Assembly (NCBI GenBank): GCA_030549795.1
Contig: JAUQQO010000010.1
Coordinates: 124,001 to 188,000, forward strand
Origin: Pseudomonadota bacterium
GTDB lineage: Bacteria; Pseudomonadota; Alphaproteobacteria; Geminicoccales; Geminicoccaceae
Length of the DNA stretch: 64,000 nt
Direction of reading: 5' to 3'
Part shown: positions 50,120 through 58,077 of the stretch, piece by piece
Layout of the letters: each line of letters begins with the position of its first letter
How positions within the stretch are numbered: the stretch's first letter is position 1
The notes under the pieces: model-generated
Seen by the model: only the letters and a program-made list of their open reading frames with translations
What the model was told of the DNA's origin: nothing
The model's database searches: none
Made by a program: the position numbers and the translations under genes

Positions 50120-51675
50120 GCCCGCGCCATCACACGCCGGCCGCGATCGCCGAGGCCCCGCTCGGGATCCGCCTCTGGCATACGGTTCACGCCCTTCTTT
50201 TCCTCCCACTTTTGATTACCGGCTGGCATCTGCACTATGGCCAGCTCGATCTTTGGGGCTATTCGCTTTCGCTGCGCTTACACGAACTCCTGGGATGGCC
50301 GGCAGCGATACTCGCTTTCGCTTATCCACTCTTCCTTTTCGTTTCTGGCCGCTTGCGCGATTACCTACCGCCGGTGCGCGGTCTTGCGCGCGCTGTGGCG
50401 CGCGAGCTCCGCCGCTATACGGTGGGGATCTGGCGTGGCGTGCCGCCGACGGGCGGCGGATCCGACGGCACGCGGCTCAATCCGGTGCAGCGGCTCCTCT
50501 ATTTGCCGATCGTCGTTATCGTCCTTCCCGCACTCGCTGCGAGCGGCCTTTTGCTGTTGGCGCCGAACATCGGGTTGGCCGTCGCCACGCAGCCGCAGGC
50601 GCGCGCCGTCCTCGCCACGGTCCACGCGCTTTTGGCCCTGTTCGCCACGCTTTTTCTCCTCGTTCATCTCTATATGGCGACCATGACCGATTGGCGGCGG
50701 ATCCTGCCGTTTGCCAGATGGAGGGTGGTGCTCGCGCTTTTGCTCGCGCTCGCGGCGGCAACTGCGCAGGCGGCAGAGATCGCCCTCGACCGCTCGACCC
50801 CGGCTCTGCAGTGCGTCGGCTGCCATTCCGGCACGCCCGGCTCGCGCCGGATCGTGCACGATCCGCGCGCGGGCAAACACAAGGACGTCACGGTCGAACT
50901 GGCACGGCTGCAGGCTGGTGTGCACGCGCGCTTGGCGTGCCGCGAGTGCCACAGCCGCGGCTTCGACCGCTTCCCCCACCGCGCACCCGCCGAGCGCCGC
51001 TTTCCCGCCTGTCGCGAGTGCCATCCGCGCAGCGAACCGGCCGCGGCGGCAGCGCGCGATGCGCTCTATGATTTCCCCCGCCTCGAACGCGAGCACGGCC
51101 TTACCGCACATGCCGAGGTGTTCCGCAAACTTCGCGGTGCGCGCGATTGCGAGGGCTGCCATCACCCGCACTACATGCAGACGTCCGCGACGCTGATCCT
51201 CCCGGCGCGGCTGCGGGCCGAGCACGACCGGCCGTGTCTTTCCTGCCACGGGGCGGAGGCGCGCGGCCCTCTTTCCGACCCGCTGCGCCCGGATCCGGTG
51301 GCGGCACATGCCACCCTTGCCTATGCCGCCCGCCATCTCGCGGCGGTGCGCTGCATCGATTGCCATGCCAGCCGCGACCGCACGATCGCCCACGATCTCT
51401 TGAACAGGGCGCGGGCAGAAGGCTGCACCGATTGCCACCGCGGCGACAGCTTCCTCCTGCGCGGTCTGTGGCGGTTCATTCCGGCTGCGGCGGAAACGCG
51501 TGGCGGCTTCACCAATGCCGGGCTTTTGGCCGAACACTATGTGCTCGCCGCCACCCGGCCGGCGTGGCTCGACCAGCTGCTGGTGGTCGCACTCCTGCTG
51601 CTCGGGCTGCTGATCGCAGCCCATGGGGCGCTGCGTTTGGCGGCAGGGCTGCGGCGTCGGCGCACCCGCAGCTAG
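50116..51675 (+). CDS. cytochrome b / heptahaem cytochrome c fusion protein
   Basis: A 519-residue membrane protein, not a known mau product. Residues 1 to about 220 form a four- or five-helix b-type cytochrome of the formate dehydrogenase gamma/Ni-Fe hydrogenase type, with candidate haem b ligands in LWHTVHALL, LRLHELLG, ATVHALLA and LVHLYMAT. The periplasmic part then has seven CxxCH motifs starting at residues 233, 275, 299, 345, 374, 413 and 437, and one C-terminal helix (about 490-510) anchors the end. It could pass electrons between periplasmic donors and the quinone pool. It overlaps mauG (GTGA) and stands where Paracoccus has mauM/mauN. Confidence 0.85.
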   Translation: MSPRHHTPAAIAEAPLGIRLWHTVHALLFLPLLITGWHLHYGQLDLWGYSLSLRLHELLGWPAAILAFAYPLFLFVSGRLRDYLPPVRGLARAVARELRRYTVGIWRGVPPTGGGSDGTRLNPVQRLLYLPIVVIVLPALAASGLLLLAPNIGLAVATQPQARAVLATVHALLALFATLFLLVHLYMATMTDWRRILPFARWRVVLALLLALAAATAQAAEIALDRSTPALQCVGCHSGTPGSRRIVHDPRAGKHKDVTVELARLQAGVHARLACRECHSRGFDRFPHRAPAERRFPACRECHPRSEPAAAAARDALYDFPRLEREHGLTAHAEVFRKLRGARDCEGCHHPHYMQTSATLILPARLRAEHDRPCLSCHGAEARGPLSDPLRPDPVAAHATLAYAARHLAAVRCIDCHASRDRTIAHDLLNRARAEGCTDCHRGDSFLLRGLWRFIPAAAETRGGFTNAGLLAEHYVLAATRPAWLDQLLVVALLLLGLLIAAHGALRLAAGLRRRRTRS

Positions 51676-51732
51676 CGCGGCGAGCCCCGGCTGCGCTGCG
51701 CCGCCCCATTGGCAGGAGCGTGCGCCCTTGCC

Positions 51733-52206
51733 ATGCTGGCATATGTGTCGAAGGCGATGGGGAGAGGCGCTGTGCCCGAGCGTCCCGTGCGCGAGATCAT
51801 GACCCGATCGGCGATGGCCTGCTGCGCACCCGACGACACGGTGGAGGTCGCGTGCCGCAAGATGGACGAGGGTTGCTGCGGCAGCGTGCTGGTGTGCGAG
51901 GGTGAACGTTTGGTCGGGATCTTCACCGAACGCGATCTCGTGCGCCGGGTAATAGCGAAGGGGATGGACCCCAAGAGCACGCCTGTGCGCGCGGTGATGA
52001 CCATCGACCCGGTGACGATCGCCCCGGATGCGCCGGTGCGCGAGGCGATCCGGATCATGGACGAGGGGAGCTTCCGCTACTTGCCGGTGGTGGAGGGGGG
52101 CAAGCTCGTCGGCATCGTCTCGGCGCGCGATCTACCCTATGAGGAGATCGGCAAGATGGCGCGCATGCTCGAGCTCGAGCACACCCTCGCCGAGCGGATT
52201 TGGTAA
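51733..52206 (+). CDS. CBS-domain pair protein
   Basis: A 157-residue cytoplasmic protein made of two CBS domains (VREIMTRSAMACCAPDDTVE to LVGIFTERDLVRRV, and VRAVMTIDPVTIAPDAPVRE to LVGIVSARDLPYEE). Such pairs bind adenosyl nucleotides and regulate other proteins. An unusual CC and CC pair (ACCAPDD, EGCCGS) sits in the first domain. The start is uncertain: ATG 51733, ATG 51757 or TTG 51709. It is the last plus-strand gene before the mau region ends; a link to amine use is not shown. Confidence 0.85.
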   Translation: MLAYVSKAMGRGAVPERPVREIMTRSAMACCAPDDTVEVACRKMDEGCCGSVLVCEGERLVGIFTERDLVRRVIAKGMDPKSTPVRAVMTIDPVTIAPDAPVREAIRIMDEGSFRYLPVVEGGKLVGIVSARDLPYEEIGKMARMLELEHTLAERIW

Positions 52207-52457
52207 TTCACAGAACGGCGCGTCAGCTCAAGCGGGAAAGTACGCGAAAGACGGGGCCGGTCTGCTCAGACCGCACGCGGCAATACTTTAAGACAAAACC
52301 TTAAGATACCTCGTGGGCTCAAAAGACTTGGGTTAGCTCTTAGCTGCAACGACACAAGACCCGAGACCCAGGGCTAAGTTGTTTCGACATAAATCCCGGC
52401 GCTGAATACGCAAGGTTTCGCTCAAGACCTTTAAGCTCGACCTTATGATCTTTTCGC
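52207..52457. other. A/T-richer intergenic stretch
   Basis: About 250 bases between the convergent CBS and lolA stops, clearly lower in G+C than the rest of the window from about 52280. No protein frame is recognised. It holds GGTCTGCTCAGACC (52259-52272) and several short complementary words (for example CTTAGC near 52339 with GCTAAG near 52372). A small RNA or the end regions of both transcripts are possible; neither is supported by a known family. Confidence 0.4.
52259..52272. terminator. inverted repeat after the CBS gene
   Basis: GGTCTGCTCAGACC forms a perfect 6-bp stem with two central bases, 53 bases after the CBS stop. The sequence downstream is A-rich (AATACTTTAAGACAAAA) rather than T-rich, so termination of the plus strand is only a guess. 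Confidence 0.25.
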
Positions 52458-53111
52458 TTACCACCCCTCCGGCCAGCCGAAGATCTCGGGATCGTGGAAG
52501 CGGAACAGCGCTGGGTCGACCGGACGGCCGAGCTGGAGTTCGTCTAAGAGGATGGTGGTGGTGAAGCCTTGCGCGTCGGTGATCGACCAGCGGCGCAGCT
52601 CCAACGGTCGCTCGGCGAGCACGATCACCACCCGACCCTGCTCGGGCGCACCGGCGCGGATCACGGTAAGCGCGATCTCGCCCGCACGGCGCCGTACCTC
52701 CACCACCTCGATGTCACCTTTGAGTTTGACCTCGCGATCGAGGAGGAAGGAGAGCGGCGTTTGCGAGAGCGGCAGGGTGTTCACTTGCTTGACAGCGGCA
52801 TCGATGAAGATGACCCGCCAATCGGTGGCGATGAGCTTCACCCGCGAGGGTGGATCGTAATCGAGGCGCAGCCGACCGGGCCGAGACAACCACAACCGCC
52901 CGGTGGCCATCCGCCCGTCCTCCGAGAGCTGCGTGAAGCGCGCCTCGAGTGTGGTAATCCCGTTGAAATAGGCCTCGATGCGGCGGAGAAGCTCCTCGTC
53001 GCCTGGGGCAAGCGCCGCCAGCGCCCGTTTGCTCACCGCAAGCGCAGCGAGGGCGAGCACGAACCCGCGCCGCCCAAAGAAAGGCTCACAGACGCGTCGG
53101 TTCCGTGCCAT
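52458..53111 (-). CDS. lolA: outer-membrane lipoprotein carrier protein LolA
   Basis: A 217-residue periplasmic chaperone that ferries lipoproteins from LolCDE to the outer membrane. It has a signal peptide (residues 10 to about 33) and the LolA pattern: RIEAYFNGITTLEARFTQLSEDG, GRLWLSRPGRLRLDYDPPSR and LPLSQTPLSFLLDREV. The start overlaps the ftsK 3' end by 26 bases, the arrangement usual in alphaproteobacteria. Confidence 0.92.
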   Translation of the reverse strand: MARNRRVCEPFFGRRGFVLALAALAVSKRALAALAPGDEELLRRIEAYFNGITTLEARFTQLSEDGRMATGRLWLSRPGRLRLDYDPPSRVKLIATDWRVIFIDAAVKQVNTLPLSQTPLSFLLDREVKLKGDIEVVEVRRRAGEIALTVIRAGAPEQGRVVIVLAERPLELRRWSITDAQGFTTTILLDELQLGRPVDPALFRFHDPEIFGWPEGW

Positions 53112-55590
53112 CCACCCCGCCCCGTCCGATCAGCACCTGGCGCCGGCCGACATGGTCGGCCGGGCTCACCAGGCCCTCGCGCTCCATCCGCTCGATGAGC
53201 TTGGCGGCGGAGTTGTACCCGATCGCCAACCGCCGCTGCAGATAGCTCGTCGACGCTTTGCCGTCGCGCATCACGATCTCGACCGCTTGCGCGTAAAGAC
53301 GGTCCTGCTCGTTGCTCTCGCTTCCCGCGAAGAGCGGGCCGGCCGGGCCGGGGGCTTCGGGTTCTCCGACGTCCTCCGTCACCCCGTCGAGATAATCGGG
53401 CGGTCCTTGCGCCTTGAGATGGTGCACCACCGCTTCGACCTCGGCATCGGTCACAAGTGGCCCATGCACGCGCACGATGCGATCACCGGGCATCAAATAG
53501 AGCATGTCGCCTTGGCCCAACAGCTGCTCAGCGCCCGAGTCCCCCAGCACCGTGCGGCTGTCGATCTTGGAGGAGACGCGAAAGCTGATGCGCGAGGGCA
53601 AATTGGCCTTGATCACACCGGTGAGCACGTCCACCGAGGGTCGTTGGGTGGCCACGATGAGGTGGATCCCGGCAGCGCGCGCCTTCTGCGACAGCCGTTG
53701 GATGCAGTGCTCGATCTCCTTGCCGGCAGTGAGCATGAGATCGGCCACCTCATCGACGATCACCACGATGAGCGGCAAAGGCTTGGTGTCGATCGGCTGG
53801 TCCTCGATGATCGGCAGCCCGGTGCCGGGCTCGAAGCCGGTGCGCACCCGACGCACGAGCGTCTCGCCGCGGGCGAGCGCCTGCTGGACGCGGCGGTTGA
53901 AGGCGAAGATGTCGCGCACCCCCAAGTGCGACATGAGCCGGTAACGCTCGTCCATCTGCCGCACGACCCATTTGAGCGCCACCACCGCCTTGTGCGGCTC
54001 GGTCACCACCGGTGCCAACAGATGCGGGATGCCTTCGTAGACCGAGAGCTCGATCACCTTGGGATCGATCATGATGATCCGGCACTCGGCGGGCGTGAGC
54101 CGATAGAGCAAGGACAAGATCATGGCGTTGATCGCCACGGACTTGCCCGAGCCCGTGGTACCGGCGATCAAAAGATGCGGCATGCGGGCGAGATCGACGA
54201 TCACCGGCTGCCCGGCGATGTCCTTGCCGAGCGCAAGCGGCAGCCGCGCTTCGCTCGTCCGCCAGATGTCGGATTCGAGAAGCTCGCGCAAATAGACGGT
54301 CTGGCGCCGCTCGTTGGGCAGCTCGATGCCGATCACGTTGCGGCCGGGCACGGTCGCGACCCGCACGGATACGGCCGAGAGCGAGCGGGCAATATCATCG
54401 GCGAGGCTGATCACGCGTTGCGAGCGCGTGCCCGGTGCGGGCTCGAGCTCGAAGAGCGTGACGACTGGGCCCGGCTTGACATCGATGATCTGCCCCTTGA
54501 CCCCGAAATCGTCGAGCACGGCTTCGAGCTGACGGGCGGTTTCCATGAGCACCGCGCGCGAGAGGCCCGGATCGGCCGTCGCTTTGGGTGCCGCCAAGAG
54601 ATCGAGCGATGGTAATACGAAGCCGTCTTGTGCCCGCCCCGGCTCTTGCTGCGGTTCGTCGACCTCGCTCGCGCGTTCCGGCTCGCTCGGTTCGACGGTG
54701 AGCGGGGGACGCACGACAGCTTGCCGACGGCGCGGGACTTCTGCCGACTTGCGCTCTTCTGGGCGCACAGTTCCTGGACGGCGCCGTAAGGGCCGCAGCG
54801 GCTCATCCTGATCCGGCCTCGGCTCGCCCGTGAACCAGCGCACGAGACGAGCGAAGAGCGCGCCGCCCTTCAAGCGCGCAGCGCTCTCCGCGCTCGTTGG
54901 CGTTGTCGGCTCGTCCTCCCGCGCATTGCCGTGTCCACGCGCGCGTTCGCGCGCCAAGGCCGCGCGCGCTCTCACCACCATCCAGCGGCCGGCGCGGCTG
55001 GACACAGAGCCCAGGCTCTCGAGCGCGGCCCGCGATTCGCCCACCCGTAGCCCGAGTGCGGCGATGCCGGCGCAGAGCGCGAGGACTCCCGTGCTCCACC
55101 CGTAAAACCGGCCATCGAGCCACAGCCGCAAATGGTTCATGAGGAAATCGCCGACGATCCCGCCGAGACCGGCGCGGAACGGCCATTCCGCCGGCTCGGG
55201 TACGGGTCGGTCGGCGAAGAAGGCAGCCGCCGCGAGAAGAGCGATCGGAAGCGCCAGGGTGGGCAACCAGGCCCAGCGCAAGGGTCGATCGAAGAGAAGG
55301 CGCAGGCCTCGAGCGAAAAAGGCAAGCGGCAACAACCAGGCAGCAAGGCCCAGCGTTTGCAGCAAGAGATCGGCGACGCTAGCTCCAAGCCGCCCCGCGG
55401 GGTTGCGAACATTGCGCGCCCCGCTGGTCGCATGGTTGAGGCTGGGATCGGCGGGATCGAAACCGAAAAGGGCGAGCGCGAGCCAGCCGGCGAGCAGGAT
55501 AAGGGCGGAGCCGAGCAGCAGGCGCGCCCCGGCCCTCAGCCAATGCCGCAGCCGCGGCTCTTCAACAGCTTTGAGGGTTTGCACGGCCAT
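53086..55590 (-). CDS. ftsK: DNA translocase FtsK
   Basis: An 834-residue septal DNA pump. Four or five N-terminal helices (about residues 20-190) anchor it in the membrane. A Pro/Glu/Arg-rich linker leads to the motor, with Walker A in LIAGTTGSGKSVAINAM, Walker B in VVIVDEVADLM and a winged gamma domain at the C-terminus (TSYLQRRLAIGYNSAAKLIERME, DNA-sequence reading). The linker is shorter than in E. coli. The ATG at 55590 is chosen over the TTG at 55611, and starts 17 bases after the aminotransferase stop. Confidence 0.95.
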   Translation of the reverse strand: MAVQTLKAVEEPRLRHWLRAGARLLLGSALILLAGWLALALFGFDPADPSLNHATSGARNVRNPAGRLGASVADLLLQTLGLAAWLLPLAFFARGLRLLFDRPLRWAWLPTLALPIALLAAAAFFADRPVPEPAEWPFRAGLGGIVGDFLMNHLRLWLDGRFYGWSTGVLALCAGIAALGLRVGESRAALESLGSVSSRAGRWMVVRARAALARERARGHGNAREDEPTTPTSAESAARLKGGALFARLVRWFTGEPRPDQDEPLRPLRRRPGTVRPEERKSAEVPRRRQAVVRPPLTVEPSEPERASEVDEPQQEPGRAQDGFVLPSLDLLAAPKATADPGLSRAVLMETARQLEAVLDDFGVKGQIIDVKPGPVVTLFELEPAPGTRSQRVISLADDIARSLSAVSVRVATVPGRNVIGIELPNERRQTVYLRELLESDIWRTSEARLPLALGKDIAGQPVIVDLARMPHLLIAGTTGSGKSVAINAMILSLLYRLTPAECRIIMIDPKVIELSVYEGIPHLLAPVVTEPHKAVVALKWVVRQMDERYRLMSHLGVRDIFAFNRRVQQALARGETLVRRVRTGFEPGTGLPIIEDQPIDTKPLPLIVVIVDEVADLMLTAGKEIEHCIQRLSQKARAAGIHLIVATQRPSVDVLTGVIKANLPSRISFRVSSKIDSRTVLGDSGAEQLLGQGDMLYLMPGDRIVRVHGPLVTDAEVEAVVHHLKAQGPPDYLDGVTEDVGEPEAPGPAGPLFAGSESNEQDRLYAQAVEIVMRDGKASTSYLQRRLAIGYNSAAKLIERMEREGLVSPADHVGRRQVLIGRGGVDGTEPTRL

Positions 55591-55607
55591 GGTGGCGATC
55601 CCGCGCC

Positions 55608-56798
55608 TCAACCCAAGACCGCGACCAGCCGCTCGAGCGCGCGCTCGAGAAGGGCTTCCTCGTGGACGAGCGCGAGCCTGAGATAGGCGCGCGCGGGGTT
55701 ATGTCCGCGCGCGTCGGGCACCGCGAGATAGGCCCCGGGAAGCGCCCGCACCCCGCCTTCGCGCCAGAGGCGAACCGCCGCCGCCTCGCCGTCGCCGACC
55801 TCGAGCCAGAGGAAAAAGCCCCCGGGCGGGCGGTAGAAGCCGAACCGATTGCCGATCTTGCGCTCGGCGAGATCGATCTTGCGCCGATAGCGGGCCCGGT
55901 TGGCCTCGACATGCGCTTCATCGTTCCACAGCGCCGTAGCCGCCGCCATAAGCGGCAGAGGCTGGACGGCTGCCCCATAGGCGCGCAACCGCAAGAACCC
56001 ACGCAGCACCTCGGGATCGCCGGCCACGAAGCCGGAGCGCAGACCGGCAGCGGACGAACGCTTCGAGAGCGAGTGGAAGACGAGCAGATTGTCGAAGCTC
56101 CGGCTCTCCGCCCAGGCCACCTCGAGCGCTCCAGGCGGTGGGGCGCGGTCCCAGATCTCCGCGTAGCACTCGTCGACCACGAGGAGGAAGTCGAAGGCGC
56201 GCGCAAGACGCAGCGCACGGGCGAGATAGTCGCGATCGGCGATCGTGCCCTGGGGATTAGCGGGAGAGCAGAGATAGAAAACGGCAGTGCGGGCCAAGAG
56301 TTCGGGTTCAAGCGCATCCAAATCAGGAAGAAAACCGGTCTTCTGTTCTGCTGCGAGATAGACCGGCTCCGCCCCGGCGAGCACGCCCGCTCCGACATAG
56401 ACGGCATAGACCGGGTTGGGCACGAGCACGAGCGGGCGGGCGCCCGCACCCGCCTCGGGTACGACGACTTGGGGGATCAAAAACAGACCTTCCTTGGTCC
56501 CCGCTAAGGGCAGGACGTGGCGGTCGGGGTCGAGCGCATCCGAGGGCAGCCCGTAGCGGCGCCTGAGCCAGCTGCACACCGCGGTGCGAAACTCGCGCGT
56601 GCCGTCCACCGGCGGATAGCGGTTCCAGCTGTGGGCATGGCGCGCCACGGTTTCGGCCAGCAGAGGCGGTGGTTCGTGCTGCGGTTCGCCGATCGCGAGG
56701 TCGAAGGTTTCGCCGGCAGGCGGATCGATCCCGCTTAAGAGCTTGGCGAGGCGGCGAAAGGGGAACTCCTGCAGCCGGTCCAGACGCTGGTTCCACAT
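55608..56798 (-). CDS. class I/II PLP aminotransferase (DapC-like)
   Basis: A 396-residue fold-type I aminotransferase. Visible features are FDLAIGEPQHEPP, LPLAGTKEGLFLIP, the Asn in CSPANPQGTI, Asp-Glu-Cys-Tyr in VVDECYAEIWD and the PLP lysine in FHSLSKRSSAAGLRSG. The N-terminus NQRLDRLQEFPFRRLAKLL is that of succinyldiaminopimelate transaminases, so lysine/diaminopimelate synthesis is likely, but other amino acids are possible. ATG 56798 is preferred over TTG 56852 for this reason. It precedes ftsK on the same strand. Confidence 0.88.
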   Translation of the reverse strand: MWNQRLDRLQEFPFRRLAKLLSGIDPPAGETFDLAIGEPQHEPPPLLAETVARHAHSWNRYPPVDGTREFRTAVCSWLRRRYGLPSDALDPDRHVLPLAGTKEGLFLIPQVVVPEAGAGARPLVLVPNPVYAVYVGAGVLAGAEPVYLAAEQKTGFLPDLDALEPELLARTAVFYLCSPANPQGTIADRDYLARALRLARAFDFLLVVDECYAEIWDRAPPPGALEVAWAESRSFDNLLVFHSLSKRSSAAGLRSGFVAGDPEVLRGFLRLRAYGAAVQPLPLMAAATALWNDEAHVEANRARYRRKIDLAERKIGNRFGFYRPPGGFFLWLEVGDGEAAAVRLWREGGVRALPGAYLAVPDARGHNPARAYLRLALVHEEALLERALERLVAVLG

Positions 56799-56924
56799 GC
56801 GAGTAGCGGGATCCAAAAAGAGCGGGCAAGAGCGGGCGATCGTTCGCGGCAACCGACTTTAACACCCGCCGGCAAGTGCCGGCAACGATGGGAAGAAGGG
56901 CGGTTGATGCACAACCGATCGCGC

Positions 56925-57920
56925 TTAGGGGCGGCGCCCGGCACCAGCGCGGGCGGCGATGCGGTGGTCGAGCCGCGCATCCTCGAGCCCCGCCGGTTCT
57001 TGGTGGATGATGATCTCCGCCTCGGGAAAGGCCGCCAACAGCTCTCTTTCGAGGACTTCGGTGACGCGGTGGGCGTCGCGCAGCGTCATCGAGCCATCGA
57101 GTTCGATGTGGAACTCGATGAAGCGTACGCCCGCTGCTTCCCGGGTGCGCAGATCGTGCAGGCTCACGACTTCCGGATGCGCTCGCACGATGGCCTCGAT
57201 ACGGGCGCGCTCGGCCGCCGGTAGCTCATGGTCCATCAGTGTGTCGATCGAGCGTCGCGCGATACGGAAGCTCGCCACAAGAAGAGCTCCGACCACCAGC
57301 ACCGCGACGAGCGGGTCGAACCAGAGCAGCTCGAACCGCTCGACCAGCACGAGCGCGGCGAGCACAGCGGCATTCGAGAGAAAGTCGCTCGCATAGTGCA
57401 GCCGATCAGCGGCGATCGCCTGCGAGTGCGTGCGCCGGATCACATAGCTTTGAAAGGCGACCAGGGCCGCGGTGACGAGGATGGCGCTCGCCATCACCGC
57501 GATCGCAAGACCGGTCGCGCTCAGCGGGCGGGGATCGAAGAAGCGCGGAACCGCTTCGAGCAGGACGAAGAGAGCGGAGCCGGCGACCAGCGCGGCCAGA
57601 CCGAGAGCGGCGAGCGATTCCGCCTTGCCATGTCCGAAGCGGTGGCGGCGATCGGGCGGCTGCTGTGCTACGCGCACCGCGAGCCAGGTGATGGCCGAGG
57701 CGGCGACATCGGCAAGCGAATCGACGAGCGATGAGAGGATGGCGGCCGAACCGCTCGCGAGCGCTGCGACGAGCTTGAGCAACACCAAAAAGGCGGCCGC
57801 GGCGAGGCTCGCGCTCGCCGCCCAGCGCTTGAGGCGGTCGCGCGCGCTCGCCTTCACTGGACTGTTCCACTGCACCGCCCGCTCATGAGGCGGGCGCGCC
57901 GGGTGCCGCCTGTTTTCCAC
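56925..57920 (-). CDS. cation diffusion facilitator (FieF-like)
   Basis: A 331-residue six-helix metal exporter, probably for Zn2+ or Fe2+ by proton exchange. Family residues are visible: SSLVDSLADVAAS (Asp-x3-Asp metal site in helix 2), HRFGHGKAESLAALG and RLHYASDFLSNAA (His-x3-Asp in helix 5). The C-terminal domain HDLRTREAAGVRFIEFHIEL is the cytoplasmic metallo-chaperone-like fold. The start is GTG at 57920 or at 57875; no ribosome-binding site settles it. Confidence 0.9.
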   Translation of the reverse strand: MENRRHPARPPHERAVQWNSPVKASARDRLKRWAASASLAAAAFLVLLKLVAALASGSAAILSSLVDSLADVAASAITWLAVRVAQQPPDRRHRFGHGKAESLAALGLAALVAGSALFVLLEAVPRFFDPRPLSATGLAIAVMASAILVTAALVAFQSYVIRRTHSQAIAADRLHYASDFLSNAAVLAALVLVERFELLWFDPLVAVLVVGALLVASFRIARRSIDTLMDHELPAAERARIEAIVRAHPEVVSLHDLRTREAAGVRFIEFHIELDGSMTLRDAHRVTEVLERELLAAFPEAEIIIHQEPAGLEDARLDHRIAARAGAGRRP

Positions 57921-58077
57921 ATTCCCGTGGACGAAGCTGTGCGCGGCGCCGTGGACGGTCGGTGGCGAACGCGCGCAAGCCCTTGATACGCTTTAGGGGA
58001 CGAAGGGGAAAGGGGAAAAGGAGATCGAAGCGCGCACCGCGCAAAAGAGCGCGCCCGCCCAGACGCCACCATCCCGC

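Noticed and set aside
52288-52304. Second CtrA-like site TTAA-N9-TTAA
   Set aside because: The spacing is nine, not seven, and the flanking bases do not fit the consensus.
18014-56883. GCCGGCA/TGCCGGC palindromes at 18014-18028 and 56868-56883 as a dispersed repeat family
   Set aside because: Only two copies with different centres were noticed, in a genome where GCCGGC is common.
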